A DNA stretch of 64,000 nt. It comes from Eutreptiella sp. 'Long Island Sound 2002'. Lineage: Eukaryota > Euglenozoa > Euglenophyceae > Eutreptiales > Eutreptiaceae. The notes beneath the pieces were generated by a model. The model was not told the origin of the DNA and did not search any database. It worked only from the letters and a program-made list of their open reading frames with translations. Every line of letters starts with the position of its first letter. Positions within the stretch are counted from its first letter, which is position 1. This document shows positions 23,602-35,784 of the stretch, piece after piece. The stretch covers positions 16,628,329 through 16,692,328 of the forward strand of contig OZ038386.1 in the NCBI GenBank assembly GCA_964036045.1, read 5' to 3'. The translations under genes and the position numbers were made by a program.

Positions 23602-25988
23602 ATGTCATCGGCGGACGCTGCTCGTGCCAAGCGATGGGAAGAGGGTGCCAAGCTAAGAGAGCAAAAGAAGGTGTGGTTAGTTGTGGCTGGCAAGGTTCCT
23701 AGCCCTACGATTGCTAGGAGCACTTGCAAACAAACAAAAGTCATATGTAAAAGGTAAATTATTCGGGGTTGTCAATATCCAAATGAAGGCATCGATGGTG
23801 CATTTTCGTCTCCCAAAATCCACAAAGCCCACCATCCACGTCACGGTATCATGGTGGCTTGACCCCATTAAACAAGGTTACAGATGACACCATCTGAGGT
23901 GCTTGTGAGTGGGAGCAATAGCATCGACAATGGTGTTGTTTCCCATAGTTTGGACATCACTTAGAAGAGCCATGGATTGTCATGTTTTCAAATTTTTTGT
24001 GAGTGGGAGCAATAGCATCGACAATGGTGCCACTTCCCATAGTTTGGACATCACTTAGAATTGCCATGGATTGCCATGTTTTCAAATTTTTTTGTGGGTA
24101 GCTTAAAAACTCTGGTCATGCACCATGAAATACGAAACTTCGCAATTTTTTTCGACAACCCAGCCCTCATCCAAGAAATGAAGACGCCTGGGAAAAACAT
24201 GAAAATTGTCATGGGTGTTCCATTTGGGGAGATATGTCCTTGTGTTTGAGTGTAACACGCCGGGAGCAACCCACCTAATAACAACTAATCACTAACTAAT
24301 CACGAAGCCAAACGGGGGTCGTCAAGGCCATAGTCAACTCAAACACCCAATCGAACGGTGACGCGCTACCACCACGCCCTGATTCCGGGTCTTGCAACAT
24401 GCATTATGAAAATTATGAGGTGTTGTTCACGTTTTCGCGTTCGACTTCATGTCCCAACCCGAGCGTTGTTACAGAGTAACAACACCTTCCCTTCTTCACC
24501 TAATCGTCGTTCTCATTCGTTCCGCATCAAATAATGTCATCATTTCGTGAACTAGAGGTAAATGGTGAATTGTTAGCTGCTCCCATTGGTGACGCAAAGG
24601 CCTTTGCTCTTTGAAATATGTTATCGGCAACTGCATACTTTTTTGTGCTTTTTTGTGCACTCTCAGCCTCTTATGTGTGAGTAGCTTTTCTGTGCTATCG
24701 TTGCGCTCGGTGTGCCTTTAGTCTCGGTCTCTTGTGGCATTATTATCCCGGCCATGTCGAAGCATGTGGTTGTGGGTTGTGGGACACTTCATGCTTGTAT
24801 TTTGGCATTTGGTTTGTTACTAAGTTTGTGTCAATGAGGAAAAAATGTGTCTTTCTCGCCGTAGTTTACATGACAAGCTACATCAAGTACGGTGCCGTAG
24901 ATTACTCGTCAAAATACTAGAGTCCATTTAAATATACCGCGTTTGACGCAAGTAATTGACTCGAAAGCCTAAACTCTAGGAAAAGATTGAAATGTGCATG
25001 AGCAAGGCCATCGGTCGCTCCGACCACTTTGCGATACCCACCACAATACTCAACAATACCCAACCTCCGCAACGGGACGTGAAACCTTCCGCGCAATCAA
25101 CGCGTTCCAAGCATAGCGGGGCTTGTTATCTTGGACGCATAATTGCCCCCGTTTGTCCCCGTGCCACAAAATACTCATTCAAACCAAACCACGTTGCGGA
25201 TGAGTGGAGCGGTGGAGAAGGAATCATTGCCGCGTTACCTCCATGCGTATGGTAATAATGGTATTGCGAACAAGTGGTGACTGATCGTTCCCATGCAACC
25301 CCCCCGCCCCGGCAGTCTTTTTGAGGTTCAACGAGGTGTGATTTGAGAATAATGCCTCATTTTTGACATTTGGTGGTGCACCGGCTTCGTTTTCTATTTC
25401 AAATCATTTCAGCTGTCTCTTTAAATTAGGCCTCACCCACCCACCCCACCCTCCCACACCCAAGCTCTCCAACTACCCTCCATTAAGTCCCCGAAGGATG
25501 CCAGAAACTCAAAATTGGGAAAACTCTTGGTGGGTGTTAATTTGGGGGGGGGGGGGGGCATGTAGATGGTGATAAGGCGCTTTGACGTAGATTTACCCTC
25601 ATTTGCGGCGTGGTGGACAAAGTGTTACTTCGGCAACCCGATTCTCGCAGGCCGCCCGAGAGGCCCGGCAAGCTTCACGTGCCAAGGCGGCCCCAAAGCC
25701 GACCGCCAAGGCGCCCCGTGCCCCGAAGCCAACTATCCCAGTGGACGAGGCACCGGTGTTGGAGGAAGTGCACATGTCCGAAAACCCTTGCGATGTGAAG
25801 TCCACCGAGGCTCCGAAACGCGACGTGGAACAGGTTAGACCCACCCAAAAGCTGTTCAATGCCAACCTCGACTTCTTTGTTTTCCTTGGATGTAGCACCG
25901 ACGCCATTCAATGGCCGTTGATGGACAACCGACAACAGTGCCCGTTGATGGGAACCGACAGCAGCCGACAATTGAGGCCGGATGCTAG
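23602..25988 (+). CDS. Small three-exon Ala/Lys/Pro-rich protein
   Basis: I infer exons 23602-23670 (start ATG, donor AAG then GTGTGG), 25651-25833 (acceptor attctcgcag, donor CAG then GTTAGA) and 25896-25988 (acceptor ggatgtag, stop TAG). All junctions are phase 0 and give a 114-residue protein. It starts MSSADAARAKRWEEGAKL, continues as a basic Ala-rich helix (AAREARQASRAKAAPK), then KAPRAPKPT repeats, an acidic stretch (DEAPVLEEVHMSENP) and a polar tail. Exons 1 and 2 share alanine-rich basic composition and G/C-ending codons unlike the A+T-richer surroundings. No family is recognised; a nucleic-acid-binding role would be a guess. The first intron would be 1,980 bp and holds the 94-bp duplication. 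Confidence 0.35.
23905..24092. repeat. 94-bp tandem duplication
   Basis: The block starting gtgagtgggagcaatagc at 23905 recurs at 23999 with only a few substitutions, including the shared end catgttttcaaatttttt. It lies inside the proposed first intron of the small gene. Confidence 0.8.
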
Positions 25989-28300
25989 GCATCTTACAGC
26001 GGTTGCGCAGTACTGCAAGAAAAGGACGTGGGATATCAAGGATGATCCGAGAAGAGGAGGGTGCGGGAGGGTCATGCCCAAGGAGGAAATTGTGGATGCC
26101 TCCAGGTCGTCGGGGATCTACCACACTCGAAAACCATGTTGGTGGGTTGCGGGCAGCCCGCCCCACATGTACCACCAAATCATCCATCTTTATCTACATG
26201 CTTTCTGGCTCGTCCTTCATGTCTTACCTCAGCGGTCTTGCTTGTGCCGTCCTGTTGTTGGACCTTTGGCAATTTCATGGACTACGGTCTCCGCATCTGG
26301 TGAGCTTTGGTGTTGTGGACACGAATGAAGCCGAGCCAACCACCCCCCACCCCCCACATGTGTAAAAACCGGTATCACAATTATTTTACTTCACGAGACC
26401 ATAGGCCAATTGAACAATTTGTGACAAGGTTGCCGCATCGTTGTATCGGCCAGGATCATCTTGTGGGGTCGCCTTCGATCGTGCGCCCTCGCCCATTGCA
26501 AAGCAGGCGAATCACCACACATACCTTTCTCTTTATGTTTCGTCCTTTCCAATGTTCCCACCCTCAAGAGGAACATACTTGTAGGAACCGCCTTGCCCGT
26601 TGAGTTGTCTCCGTTGCTGCACTGCGAATATGCAATCGCGCTATGCGGCGGCTCTTTGTTGCGCAAGTGGAGCTAGTGTGCTTTGCTGTTCGCAGGCACT
26701 GGGTGAAGCGAACAACGGCGCTAAAATGAAGAGACAGAAGACAACGGTGTGTTTTGTGAGGCCTCACTGTGAGTGGGCTGGCTGACTTCGGAGCACACAA
26801 AAGCATGAGAGCCCCCACTCATTTTGGTACTGCTCACACTTGGCGTGAACACAAAACATACAGACAATGCGGCACTGCCCACTTTGTAACTGCTCTGGCC
26901 TACTCCATGTGTTCCTTGTATTGCCACCACTTAACTGCCAATGAAAGCAGTGCTATTCCAACCCTGTCATACGGCGCTTTACCAAAGCCCCCTGCACGGC
27001 CGTCGTCCCAATGAGTCTTTGTGACCAACAATCATGTCCCAATGCTACCAAGTGTGTGTTGGTGCATGTATTTCAATACGACACACAACATAGTGCAGAA
27101 GCAACCCGTTGGTATTTGCCGGCTGGGGTTTCTTTTTCAGGGAGGGGAGGGCACATGATCTCGTCGTGCTCCACTGTTTCCCGACCGATGTGGGCAGGAA
27201 TATGCAGGGAAAGGAAAGCCTGCGCTCTAGTATGGATCTACAGGTGTGTTGGGCTGGGGTGACCGTTTTGGCATGGCCTGTGAGGAGCGTCGGTTCAGCT
27301 CCCTCGTGAGAACCGTCAGGTCACAGGCATTTAGAGAAAGGTATTGCAGGGTAGGCCAGCCAGCGGTTTGTAAAACGGCATCAGACGTAGGGACTGCCAG
27401 TCGGAGGGCTGATGTATTCTGCTTCAGGCATCGATCGGAGGGCTGTTTGTGGTCTGGTGTTCCGAGCAGGTAAATGGAAACACACTACCTGGGGGTGTGG
27501 GGGATATTGGGGCTTTCCTGGGGACTCAACCACCCACCTACCCAGCCCTGCACCCCAAGGGCTGGGGGGTCGAAGAAGTCGAAGGGGGCAGGGGGGGCAC
27601 GGCCTTCTGGCATCTACCCTTTAAGAACCAGTGTGACTCCCATTGCGCCGTATGGTGCCATGATTACCCCAGCCTCAAGCAAATGCACAGCTTGGCCTCA
27701 CCGGGCCAGGGGCGGCGGGTTGCAAATCCTATGCATGTGCCGTTCCCCCAAGTACAGAAACACATGTTGGGTTCACAGTGATAGCTTAGCGATGACTTCA
27801 GTGTACAGCTGCCACACTGTGTAGAATGGTCGTCAACGCATGACCACAGCTTACGTCTAGTGTTGTGATCAGGGACACGCGACAAGGCACGCACTCGGTC
27901 ACACTTAGAGTGCATCCACCTGCTTGCACATTGTCTCCCTGTCACAGCGAAAGGCGCCTATGGACATGCACCACTGATGAGCTTTCTTTGTGCTTTCTTT
28001 TGCTGACGTGCTCCCGTACCCCTCAGCTCGCCTTGCAGCAATCCTAAGAGGAAAAATGGGTCTGGATGAGGTCAGATGAGGTCAGGGTGTTGAGGCTTGT
28101 TGAGGGTGGTGAAAGGCCTTCAGCATCTTGGACATGCTCTGCCCTGGGCTCCATTTTGCAGGAAAACGGACTCCGTGTTCGAAATGGTCCTTTCGTTGAG
28201 CACATTTTTGAAGTGCATGTGGAAGACTAAGAGGTGTGTGGAGGGACCAGCAGGAGAGCCAGGCATTTGACTGGGGTTTTGGCTGGAGCTGCAGTAAGAA
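25989..28300. other. No supported gene
   Basis: Short frames without domains. A 15-residue poly-G tract lies upstream of the second exon of the small gene (25544-25558). The end of this stretch is GC-rich and low in coding signal. Confidence 0.3.
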
Positions 28301-31300
28301 TCACATGGCCTGTCCAATACACGAAACCCCAAATCTCACCATCTGGCACAACAGTATTTGCCCCCCCCCCCCCCCAACAGCAATAAAACAGCCGCAAGAG
28401 ATGTATCCCCCCGACCTGAGACCCGTTCGATGGTTGAGAGCACGCTTCAACACGGTCGTGTGTTTCGCTGGCATGGAAGCACTGGCGTGGACACCTGCAG
28501 GGCAGGATGCAGCACAAATGGTGGAATGGTGGACTTTGTCCGGTGCCCTCCCAGAGCACGATGCTCAACACACAGAAACACACACACACTGCTTTTTGAA
28601 CAGAACGTCCGGGCCGTGCAGCGACTTGCAGCCCTCATCGGCGCTAAGGCGACAGGGACCAACGGGTGGTGGGGGGGCTCAATACACACTACAACCTGGA
28701 CGCCGGCTCCATCCAGGCTCAGGTGTTCGGGCCACTGGCAAGAAAAGTCTGCGCCCCCCCCATCCGTGACCATATGACATTCCGTCCTAGTGGCAGGCTC
28801 CCATGCTGCTCCACAGGCCCTCGTCGCGAGTCACCGTACGAACCCCCTGACACAAGGTAAAAGTGGCGTACCAGAATGTCTGCCCACAAGCCCTTGTTCT
28901 GAACAGGACCAAACGAAAACAGCGGCAATGCAACTCAGGCCGAGACTGCGTCTCTGTTGTTCTACCTGATGCAGTCTAACCTGATCTAAACACTGCATTC
29001 CTATTTGTTACCCGATGTCTATATTGGTTTTTCTCAATGCCAGGGCTCAGATGCTCAGAGCGTGCATGTGCCCAGAATAGGCCGTCAAATTTTGTGGTTC
29101 TTTGTTCAATTCTGTACCTTTGGCAAAGCCACCTTGCAGAGGAATGCGTACCAGCAAAAAGGCTAGATATGATTGGGTGTCAGCAACTCGGGGGGTGTAG
29201 ATGGTGCCACACCATGGTGGTTTAACAAACGTTCGTACCTCGCGGGAAACGGAGTAAAAGGCTGTCCCAACCAGAATGGCCACGAGTTGCCAGATACCTC
29301 CCTACAAGCCAAGCACAATAGGCCACTATGGCACGTGACTGGTCCGGTCTATGCAACCTGGCCTGCACACTTTGGGTTCGGCACAAACACCGCACTTTGC
29401 ACACTGCGGGCGGAGGTAGGGGGACGACATACAGTGGTACACCCTCAATACACATTTGGGTGATTTGGGGCGTTGTCGTACTCCATGTTTGCTGCCCCTC
29501 GGCAAGTAGCCTCGGGAGAAAGGAATACGCCTACGCATCCCCGAGTATCGCTACGTGACCCATGCCGTCTCAGGGATACACTCAAGAAGAGCGAGGAATG
29601 GGCTTGGTGAGGTTTGTGTGCCAACAACGATCACACAATTTGAGTTCCATATTTGGAATCTGCATAAAATTCCAAACATTTGGAGCATAGTGAAGTGATG
29701 TCTTTGAGAAATTTTGTCAGGCGGCACATATGGGCAACTCACGGCCGCTGTGGCCCCAGAATCCGGGCCCAATGTACAGCGAGCAGCCGAACTGCTGTGC
29801 GACTTGACATCAGCCTTGCATACTGCAGAGTGGTTTCCCCACAGAATTTCTCCCTCCAGCACAGAGCAGCCATGAAACCAAGAGGGAGGGAAGGTGAAGG
29901 TTATACATAAAGGTTAAGAGCACTGGTTAAGGCACTCGCTCCCACCCCTCTGCCAGCCTCTCTCTGTCTTGTTTCGATTTGGTGCATGACTCTCTGCAGT
30001 GACTCAATGCCATATTCTTTGGGGAGCAGCTACGTGTGGTTCACTGTATCAGAATGGTGGGACTCCAGGAGCTAGGTCACTGGGGGGCCATGAGACCATG
30101 CAATACGATGCCGCAGTTGTGCTAGCTGTTGTAATGTGTCGGGTGTTGTATGTGGAGGATCATATGGAGGCGGTGTGGGGGAGAAGGGGAGACTTAAACA
30201 TCTCTTTGACCCGAGTGCCCTTGTCGCTTGTAATATATAATTTGTGGCGTTGTTGGCGGTTTGGCTGCAATACAATATCTCCCGGACCCACGTATCTTTG
30301 ACGAATGCTGCTGGTTGTATCCCCAATGCCGCAATGATGCCACATTGGTGGTATAGCAGGATCGAGGCCGGTGTGTACGTGTATCTATATACGAATACAT
30401 CCGGCGTAACCAATCCCAGCGCTGATGATCAAGCACCAGCAACCTCCAATTCCCAGAAAGTTGAGTTTCAAGGCGGGCTATATTTATGGCACAGGCAAAA
30501 AGGGTTGCTACACCTTTTCCATGCATGACTCCAAACTGTAAAGGGGAGGGTGGGTTGGTGATCTCACAGCAGTTGCATGTGTTTCGACCAGAGATTCACA
30601 CGGCCGGACTCGCAGCGCCACTCGTCCATTCCATCCAGCCGCTCTGTGGTGCCTCATCGGATCATTGGATATGTGAATGCCCTGTGCAAAGGGGTGGTTT
30701 GCCATAAAGACTGAGGAAGGGTGCCGCTGGCTACTTCCAGGTGTATGCACCGGTTTGAAGTTTTCAGGAGGAAGATGTTTACATTGTCTGTCCCAAGCTG
30801 CTGCGGAAAAGGTGGTTTTATCCAGTGATGATGGGACTGTTGTCCCTCTGCTCACAAGTGCCGCTCCTGGCCCTTGGCGTCCCTCCCATGCCCGCGCCGG
30901 CACAAGGGGGGGGGTCGATGATTGCGGAACGTTGCCAAAAGAGGGCGTGGGTGATTTCTCTGGACGGAGACTGGAACTCGCACCCCCCGCCCCTCACGCT
31001 CACGCTCCACACAAACCATCCACAATTCCTCGTTCGCGAGTTCACAACGCTCGATCTTTTCGAACTGCGGCCAACAAAAACGGGGGTGCGCGAAATCTTT
31101 GGTCGGCGGTGCTCCCTCGCACCCGTGTTCTACTGCAATAGTGAGTGCGGGCCTGGGACCCCTGGCACATCTGGGGGCTCATTTAAGGGCTGGTATCTCT
31201 CTAATCCGCCGTGGCTGTCGATCTCCTTCTACTGCCGACTGGCCCATGACGGGGATGGTGTGCCGCCCTCGGCCTATAGAATAACCGTCAACTGCCATTA

Positions 31301-33865
31301 GTCGGCCATCGTACGGGTCTTATGGATTGGATTTCCGTTGCCCTTCCAGAAACATAATATGGCGGTCATTCCAGGGGCGACCCCAGCTGACGGTGGATGG
31401 CGGCCCGACGACAATTGCTGCTCTACGCCGCTGACGGATATGGCGAACAGCCACCTGATGCAGGCAATTTAGAGGTAGTCAACAGCAGTGAGTAGGTGCA
31501 GATGTAGCAAAGTTTCGCAGCAACCCCCGCAACCAAGCCTCTTGTCCGGAACAGGACTGAGCGGACCTGATCTTCTCGTTCCACAACCGCCTTTGCTTTG
31601 CTCACTCCTTCCTCCTGCGGCCTTACATCGCCTCTTTCAGGCAGCCACATTGTGGCTTGTGGCATCTGGCCAATATATCCCGTGGGATGGCACGCATTGT
31701 GGTGTGGCATGTGCTGTCATCGCAGGGCATATGGTGCAGGACCCACCGCCTTGCTGTGTTTCCCCTGTCGAAATCTTTGATTTCGCAGTCGGGCACCCCT
31801 CCACCCCAGCCTCCCTCCGCTTCTCGCCTTCGTCGAGGATTTTAGGTTTAGAGGCCGATCGGGGATATTTCCACCGGGTAGTCCCTTGTGAATCATTCAG
31901 TACATCCCAAGGGGGATATGATGTGCGGTGTGCACACAGCGCGTGCGACGGTATTGAGCCCAATTTGACTGCCGCTGTTTCGGGTGAGGATTTTGGACGT
32001 AAGCCCTGGTTCGAGTGCACCCGTGTTGTCTGTGGACTGTGAGTACCATGTGGCAGCGCCCCCTATTGGCACCGCTAACCCAGTTACCCATCTCTACAGG
32101 AGCTGCCTTGCCTTGCATAGATCTCATCCACGTAAGCATTCCGAAGCTCGAGTCCTCCTTTTCTCAAAGGAGGGATTTTTTTTTGGGATGCAAGTTGCCC
32201 ATTTTTTTGTTGCTGTATTGCGACAACCAGGCGCAGCAGGTCGCTTCACTGGTGCTGTTCTTTGGGGCCTGCTAGAACTGAACTGCCTCCAACTTCCTGG
32301 ATATTTTCTTGAATTTGACAGGGATAGGACCAGGTGCTGGACTCCTTCCTCCTTCCAACCACCACACACCGACCAAACCTCAAGAGGGAAGGGCAGGTAC
32401 CCCTGACCTGTAACCCATACTGAGGCCTGTCAAAAGTTGTTTGAACTGAACCTGGGACCTGAACTGCAATGACAGAACCAATGGAAGTGACTCAAGTCTT
32501 TGTGTGAACTGATCCATTTCTGGTGGTGTGTTTCAGATTGTTGCATATGGCTGTTGTTTTCGGAGGGCACCGGACCCGGGCATGGACAGTCCAAAAGTTG
32601 TGCAAGCAATTTTGTTTACAGCAAAATCAACCAAATTCTGTGATCTGCCACCACTGATGTGTCGCATTTATTGATCCTGCACCCCATAGCCCTGTGTGAA
32701 AATTTTGCACATCAGATGTGCTGGAGACACCTCCAGATTTGATTGCTTTTGGCAAGTCAACCTTGCGGAGAATAACCCCGAATAACACACCACTATCGGC
32801 CCCACAATTGTGCCATCTATACAAATGGGCTGATATGGCCCTAAAACAGCCATTTCACAGGCCCATAGACACCCAATAGGTGGGCCTAATTGGTACTACA
32901 TGGCTCCCCATGAGTTTATATGTGCTCCCATTGTCACCAAATGATGACCTACGCGGGCATCCATCAGTCATAGGAGGTCACTCGAAAATCGCATTTTTTC
33001 GCCAACCCATGCCCCAAATGATGACCCAAGCTTGTCATTTGGTGTTGCCAGAAGAAGTCGTCACATGTGCCACATTACCAAAACATGGCACACCATGGAG
33101 TAGGGGCTGTATGCCGGGGCATTTTCATGTAGAGCCAACCCTCAAGTGGGGTTTCCAAGTTGTGCTTAATCATGAAGTAGTGCTGTGCCGGGGAGATTTG
33201 TGCCAAGGAGCCTTGCTTGCGGTGCGGCAGGGGTTACACAACCATTTTACTTGTTACCGAGATGTGCACAGGCTACACAGACAAGGCGTAGCCTGATGCA
33301 CTCTAAAGATTGTGGCCGTTCTAACCCCAAGTGCAGCTGTGAGTATGTTGTTGGCCTTGTATCACCCGGTCTCAATAAGGAAGCTTGTGCACCACACCTT
33401 CCCTCCCACTCTTTTTTGAAGCATTTTTCACGCACCAATTTGCACTGTCCCTCCTTCCTACTCCTTCTCGAATTTATGTGCCTTTGAGTGGTTGCAATCT
33501 AGTTGCTCTTGGTAGATGGATGTGTTAAACAGGGTGTGTGTACCAAAGATCCCACCTACACTTTCACTCAGCTCACCTTAAGTGGGTCTTAGCCCTCCCA
33601 GCCAACTAGACATACTGGGTGGTGAACCTGTTGACCCGTGACCTGCACAGCAAAGGGACTCATTGCGATCCCAGGTAACAAACCTCTGGTGTAGATGGTA
33701 CAGAAACAGAAAAAAAGACATGCCAATGACAAATTGAGGACCACAAAACTAAGGAAGGAGCCAGGGGGGGGGGGGGGCATCAAACACATGCGGCATCGTA
33801 CAGTGCGTTGGTGTGGCTTAACAAGTCTCAACAATCTCTCTATCTCTCCTCTGCCCATTTCACAG
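28301..33865. other. Unassigned; scattered exon-like cysteine-containing frames
   Basis: A 16-17-residue poly-C tract at about 28359-28375 is followed by aacag, so it may serve as an unusual acceptor tract. Plus-strand frames near 30300-30520 (VYVYLYTNTSGVTNPS), 31100-31300 (CNSECGPGTPGTSGG, ending ITVNCH) and 31780-32037 (YDVRCAHSACDGIEP, then FECTRVVCGL) are polar and cysteine-containing, like extracellular domains. Two of them meet GTGAGT donor-like sites (31140, 32038). I could not connect them into a gene. A 13-residue poly-G tract lies near 33766. Confidence 0.25.
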
Positions 33866-33872
33866 GTCCATT

Positions 33873-35513
33873 ATGTGGTTGCGGTTGCCGTGTCATGTGT
33901 GGGAATGCATTGCTTTATTCGTGCAGTCCAGTTCCCTGAGTCAAGTGTGCCTTAGCCTCTGGAAGTGGCTGGGCCGGCGATATGGTACGCGATGCAGATC
34001 CAAAGCAGAATTGAAAAGGCTGATGGCGTGCGTCAACAATGCAACATCTCTGGTGCTTGAGGTCCGGTGTGCACGAGTCCCGCTTCGGTGCACTGCTTGC
34101 AGCAGTCCTACTCAAGCGCTTGGGGTACTAAAAGAGGGGCTGCAGAATTTGGTCCTATCCCTGCAGAGCATCTCAGTAGGGGATAGCTGTGTCCAGGCAC
34201 TTGCAGCCCTTAAGGCCCCCTCCCTGCGCACGTTGATCCTTGACCTGAAGTACAATGCAGTGGGCGTCAGTGGTGCCCGGGCACTGGCGGCACTGCAGGA
34301 CGCGCCTCCTCTGCACACGTTGATCCTCGACCTCGAGCACAATGCAGTGGGGAATGGTGGTGCCCAGGCTCTTGCTGCACTGGGACATGCCCCATCTCTC
34401 CACACCCTGAGCCTCAACCTGGGATGGAATTCAGTGGGAGCAACTGGTGCCCAGGCACTGGCTGCGCTTAAGAGTGCACAGTCTCTGCACACCCTGAGCC
34501 TCAATCTTGCAGGCAACAAGTTGGGAACTAGTGGTGCCCGGGCGCTGGTGTCACTGAAGGATGCGCCATACCTGCACCGCCTGAGCCTCAATCTCGGGGA
34601 TGCCTCGTTAGGCAACAACGCTGCCCACGCGCTTGCTGCGTTGAAGACTGCACCCTCTTTGCACACCCTCAACCTCAGCCTTGACGCCAATTCCATCAAA
34701 GACTATGGGGCTCAGGCACTTTCGTCATTGAAGAATGCACCTGCTCTACAAACCCTGAGCCTCAACCTTGAGGCGAATTCAGTGGGAGACAATGGTGCCC
34801 GGGCACTTGCCGCACTCAAGGATGCGCCATATCTACGAACCATCAGCCTTCATCTCGGATGCAACTCTCTGACAGACGCTGGTGCCCAGGCACTCGCTGC
34901 ATTTAAGGATGCGCCGTCTCTGCATACCCTCAGCCTCAACCTTGGATGGAATTCCATCGGAGACAGCGGTGCTCAGGCACTCGCTGCACTAAAGGGTGCA
35001 GCTTCTCTGCACAGCCTGTACCTCAACCTTGAGAATAATATGATGGGTGAGAGCGGAGTACAAGAATTTGCTGCCCTAAAGGATGCGCCCTGCCTACATA
35101 CTCTTGGCTTCAATGTGGGAAGTAATGCAGGTGGAGACAGTGGTGCTCAGGCACTCGCTGCGCTGCAAGAAGCACACTCTTTGCACACCCTAAGCCTGAA
35201 TCTCAAGTCCAACGCTGTGGGAGACAAAGGTGCCCAGGCGCTTGCTGCGCTGAAGAATGCACCCGCTCTGCACACCCTGAACCTTGATCTTGGGTCGAAT
35301 TGCATGGGAGACAGTGGTGCTGAGGCACTTGCTGCATTGAAGGACGCACCCTGCCTGCACACGCTGGACCTGAATCTCGGAGGCAATGCAGTGGGAGCCA
35401 GGGGCGCCAGGGCGCTTGCTGCCCTGCAAGACGCAAAATCTCTTCATACTCTGAGTCTTAATCTTGGAGAATTCCACAACGAGCCACTGGTGCCTGGGCA
35501 GTTGGTGCACTGA
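33873..35513 (+). CDS. Leucine-rich-repeat protein with 15 repeats and a possible F-box-like N-terminus
   Basis: The 546-residue frame follows an acceptor-like cccatttcacag at 33865; the ATG at 33873 is the first available, though an upstream exon is possible. Residues 4-45 (LPCHVWECIALFVQ...CLSLWKWLGRRY) loosely resemble an F-box. From about residue 90 there are 15 complete 29-residue repeats with the pattern L.tL.LnL..N..G..GA.ALaaL, the ribonuclease-inhibitor/NLR class of LRR, encoded by 87-bp units. Such solenoids bind proteins; the partner is unknown. The 16th repeat starts, then loses frame near 35466. Reading on in another frame gives ATGAWAVGALK, so a net one-base change has cut the natural end, which would reach a stop near 35582. 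Confidence 0.75.
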   Translation: MWLRLPCHVWECIALFVQSSSLSQVCLSLWKWLGRRYGTRCRSKAELKRLMACVNNATSLVLEVRCARVPLRCTACSSPTQALGVLKEGLQNLVLSLQSISVGDSCVQALAALKAPSLRTLILDLKYNAVGVSGARALAALQDAPPLHTLILDLEHNAVGNGGAQALAALGHAPSLHTLSLNLGWNSVGATGAQALAALKSAQSLHTLSLNLAGNKLGTSGARALVSLKDAPYLHRLSLNLGDASLGNNAAHALAALKTAPSLHTLNLSLDANSIKDYGAQALSSLKNAPALQTLSLNLEANSVGDNGARALAALKDAPYLRTISLHLGCNSLTDAGAQALAAFKDAPSLHTLSLNLGWNSIGDSGAQALAALKGAASLHSLYLNLENNMMGESGVQEFAALKDAPCLHTLGFNVGSNAGGDSGAQALAALQEAHSLHTLSLNLKSNAVGDKGAQALAALKNAPALHTLNLDLGSNCMGDSGAEALAALKDAPCLHTLDLNLGGNAVGARGARALAALQDAKSLHTLSLNLGEFHNEPLVPGQLVH

Positions 35514-35784
35514 AAAGCTCTACCGTGCCCTGCTGTATTGATTGCAGAATTGGGAGGTCATGAAGAAAGGCAGTTCCGCCATCAGCCTGTCCAGTGCTTG
35601 GATGACGTGATCCGAAGCAGCTGCAAAGAGCTCCCAAAACATGCCCACAAATTGGATTGCCCCTACACGCGTTGTCTTGAACCCACCACTGCTCATATTT
35701 CTTCCAGTTGCCGAGCTCTGTGAGTTCCCTCTGGTACGCACACCCGACGCCTCTCCCGATGCCCCACGACCGGCCTGAGCATGA

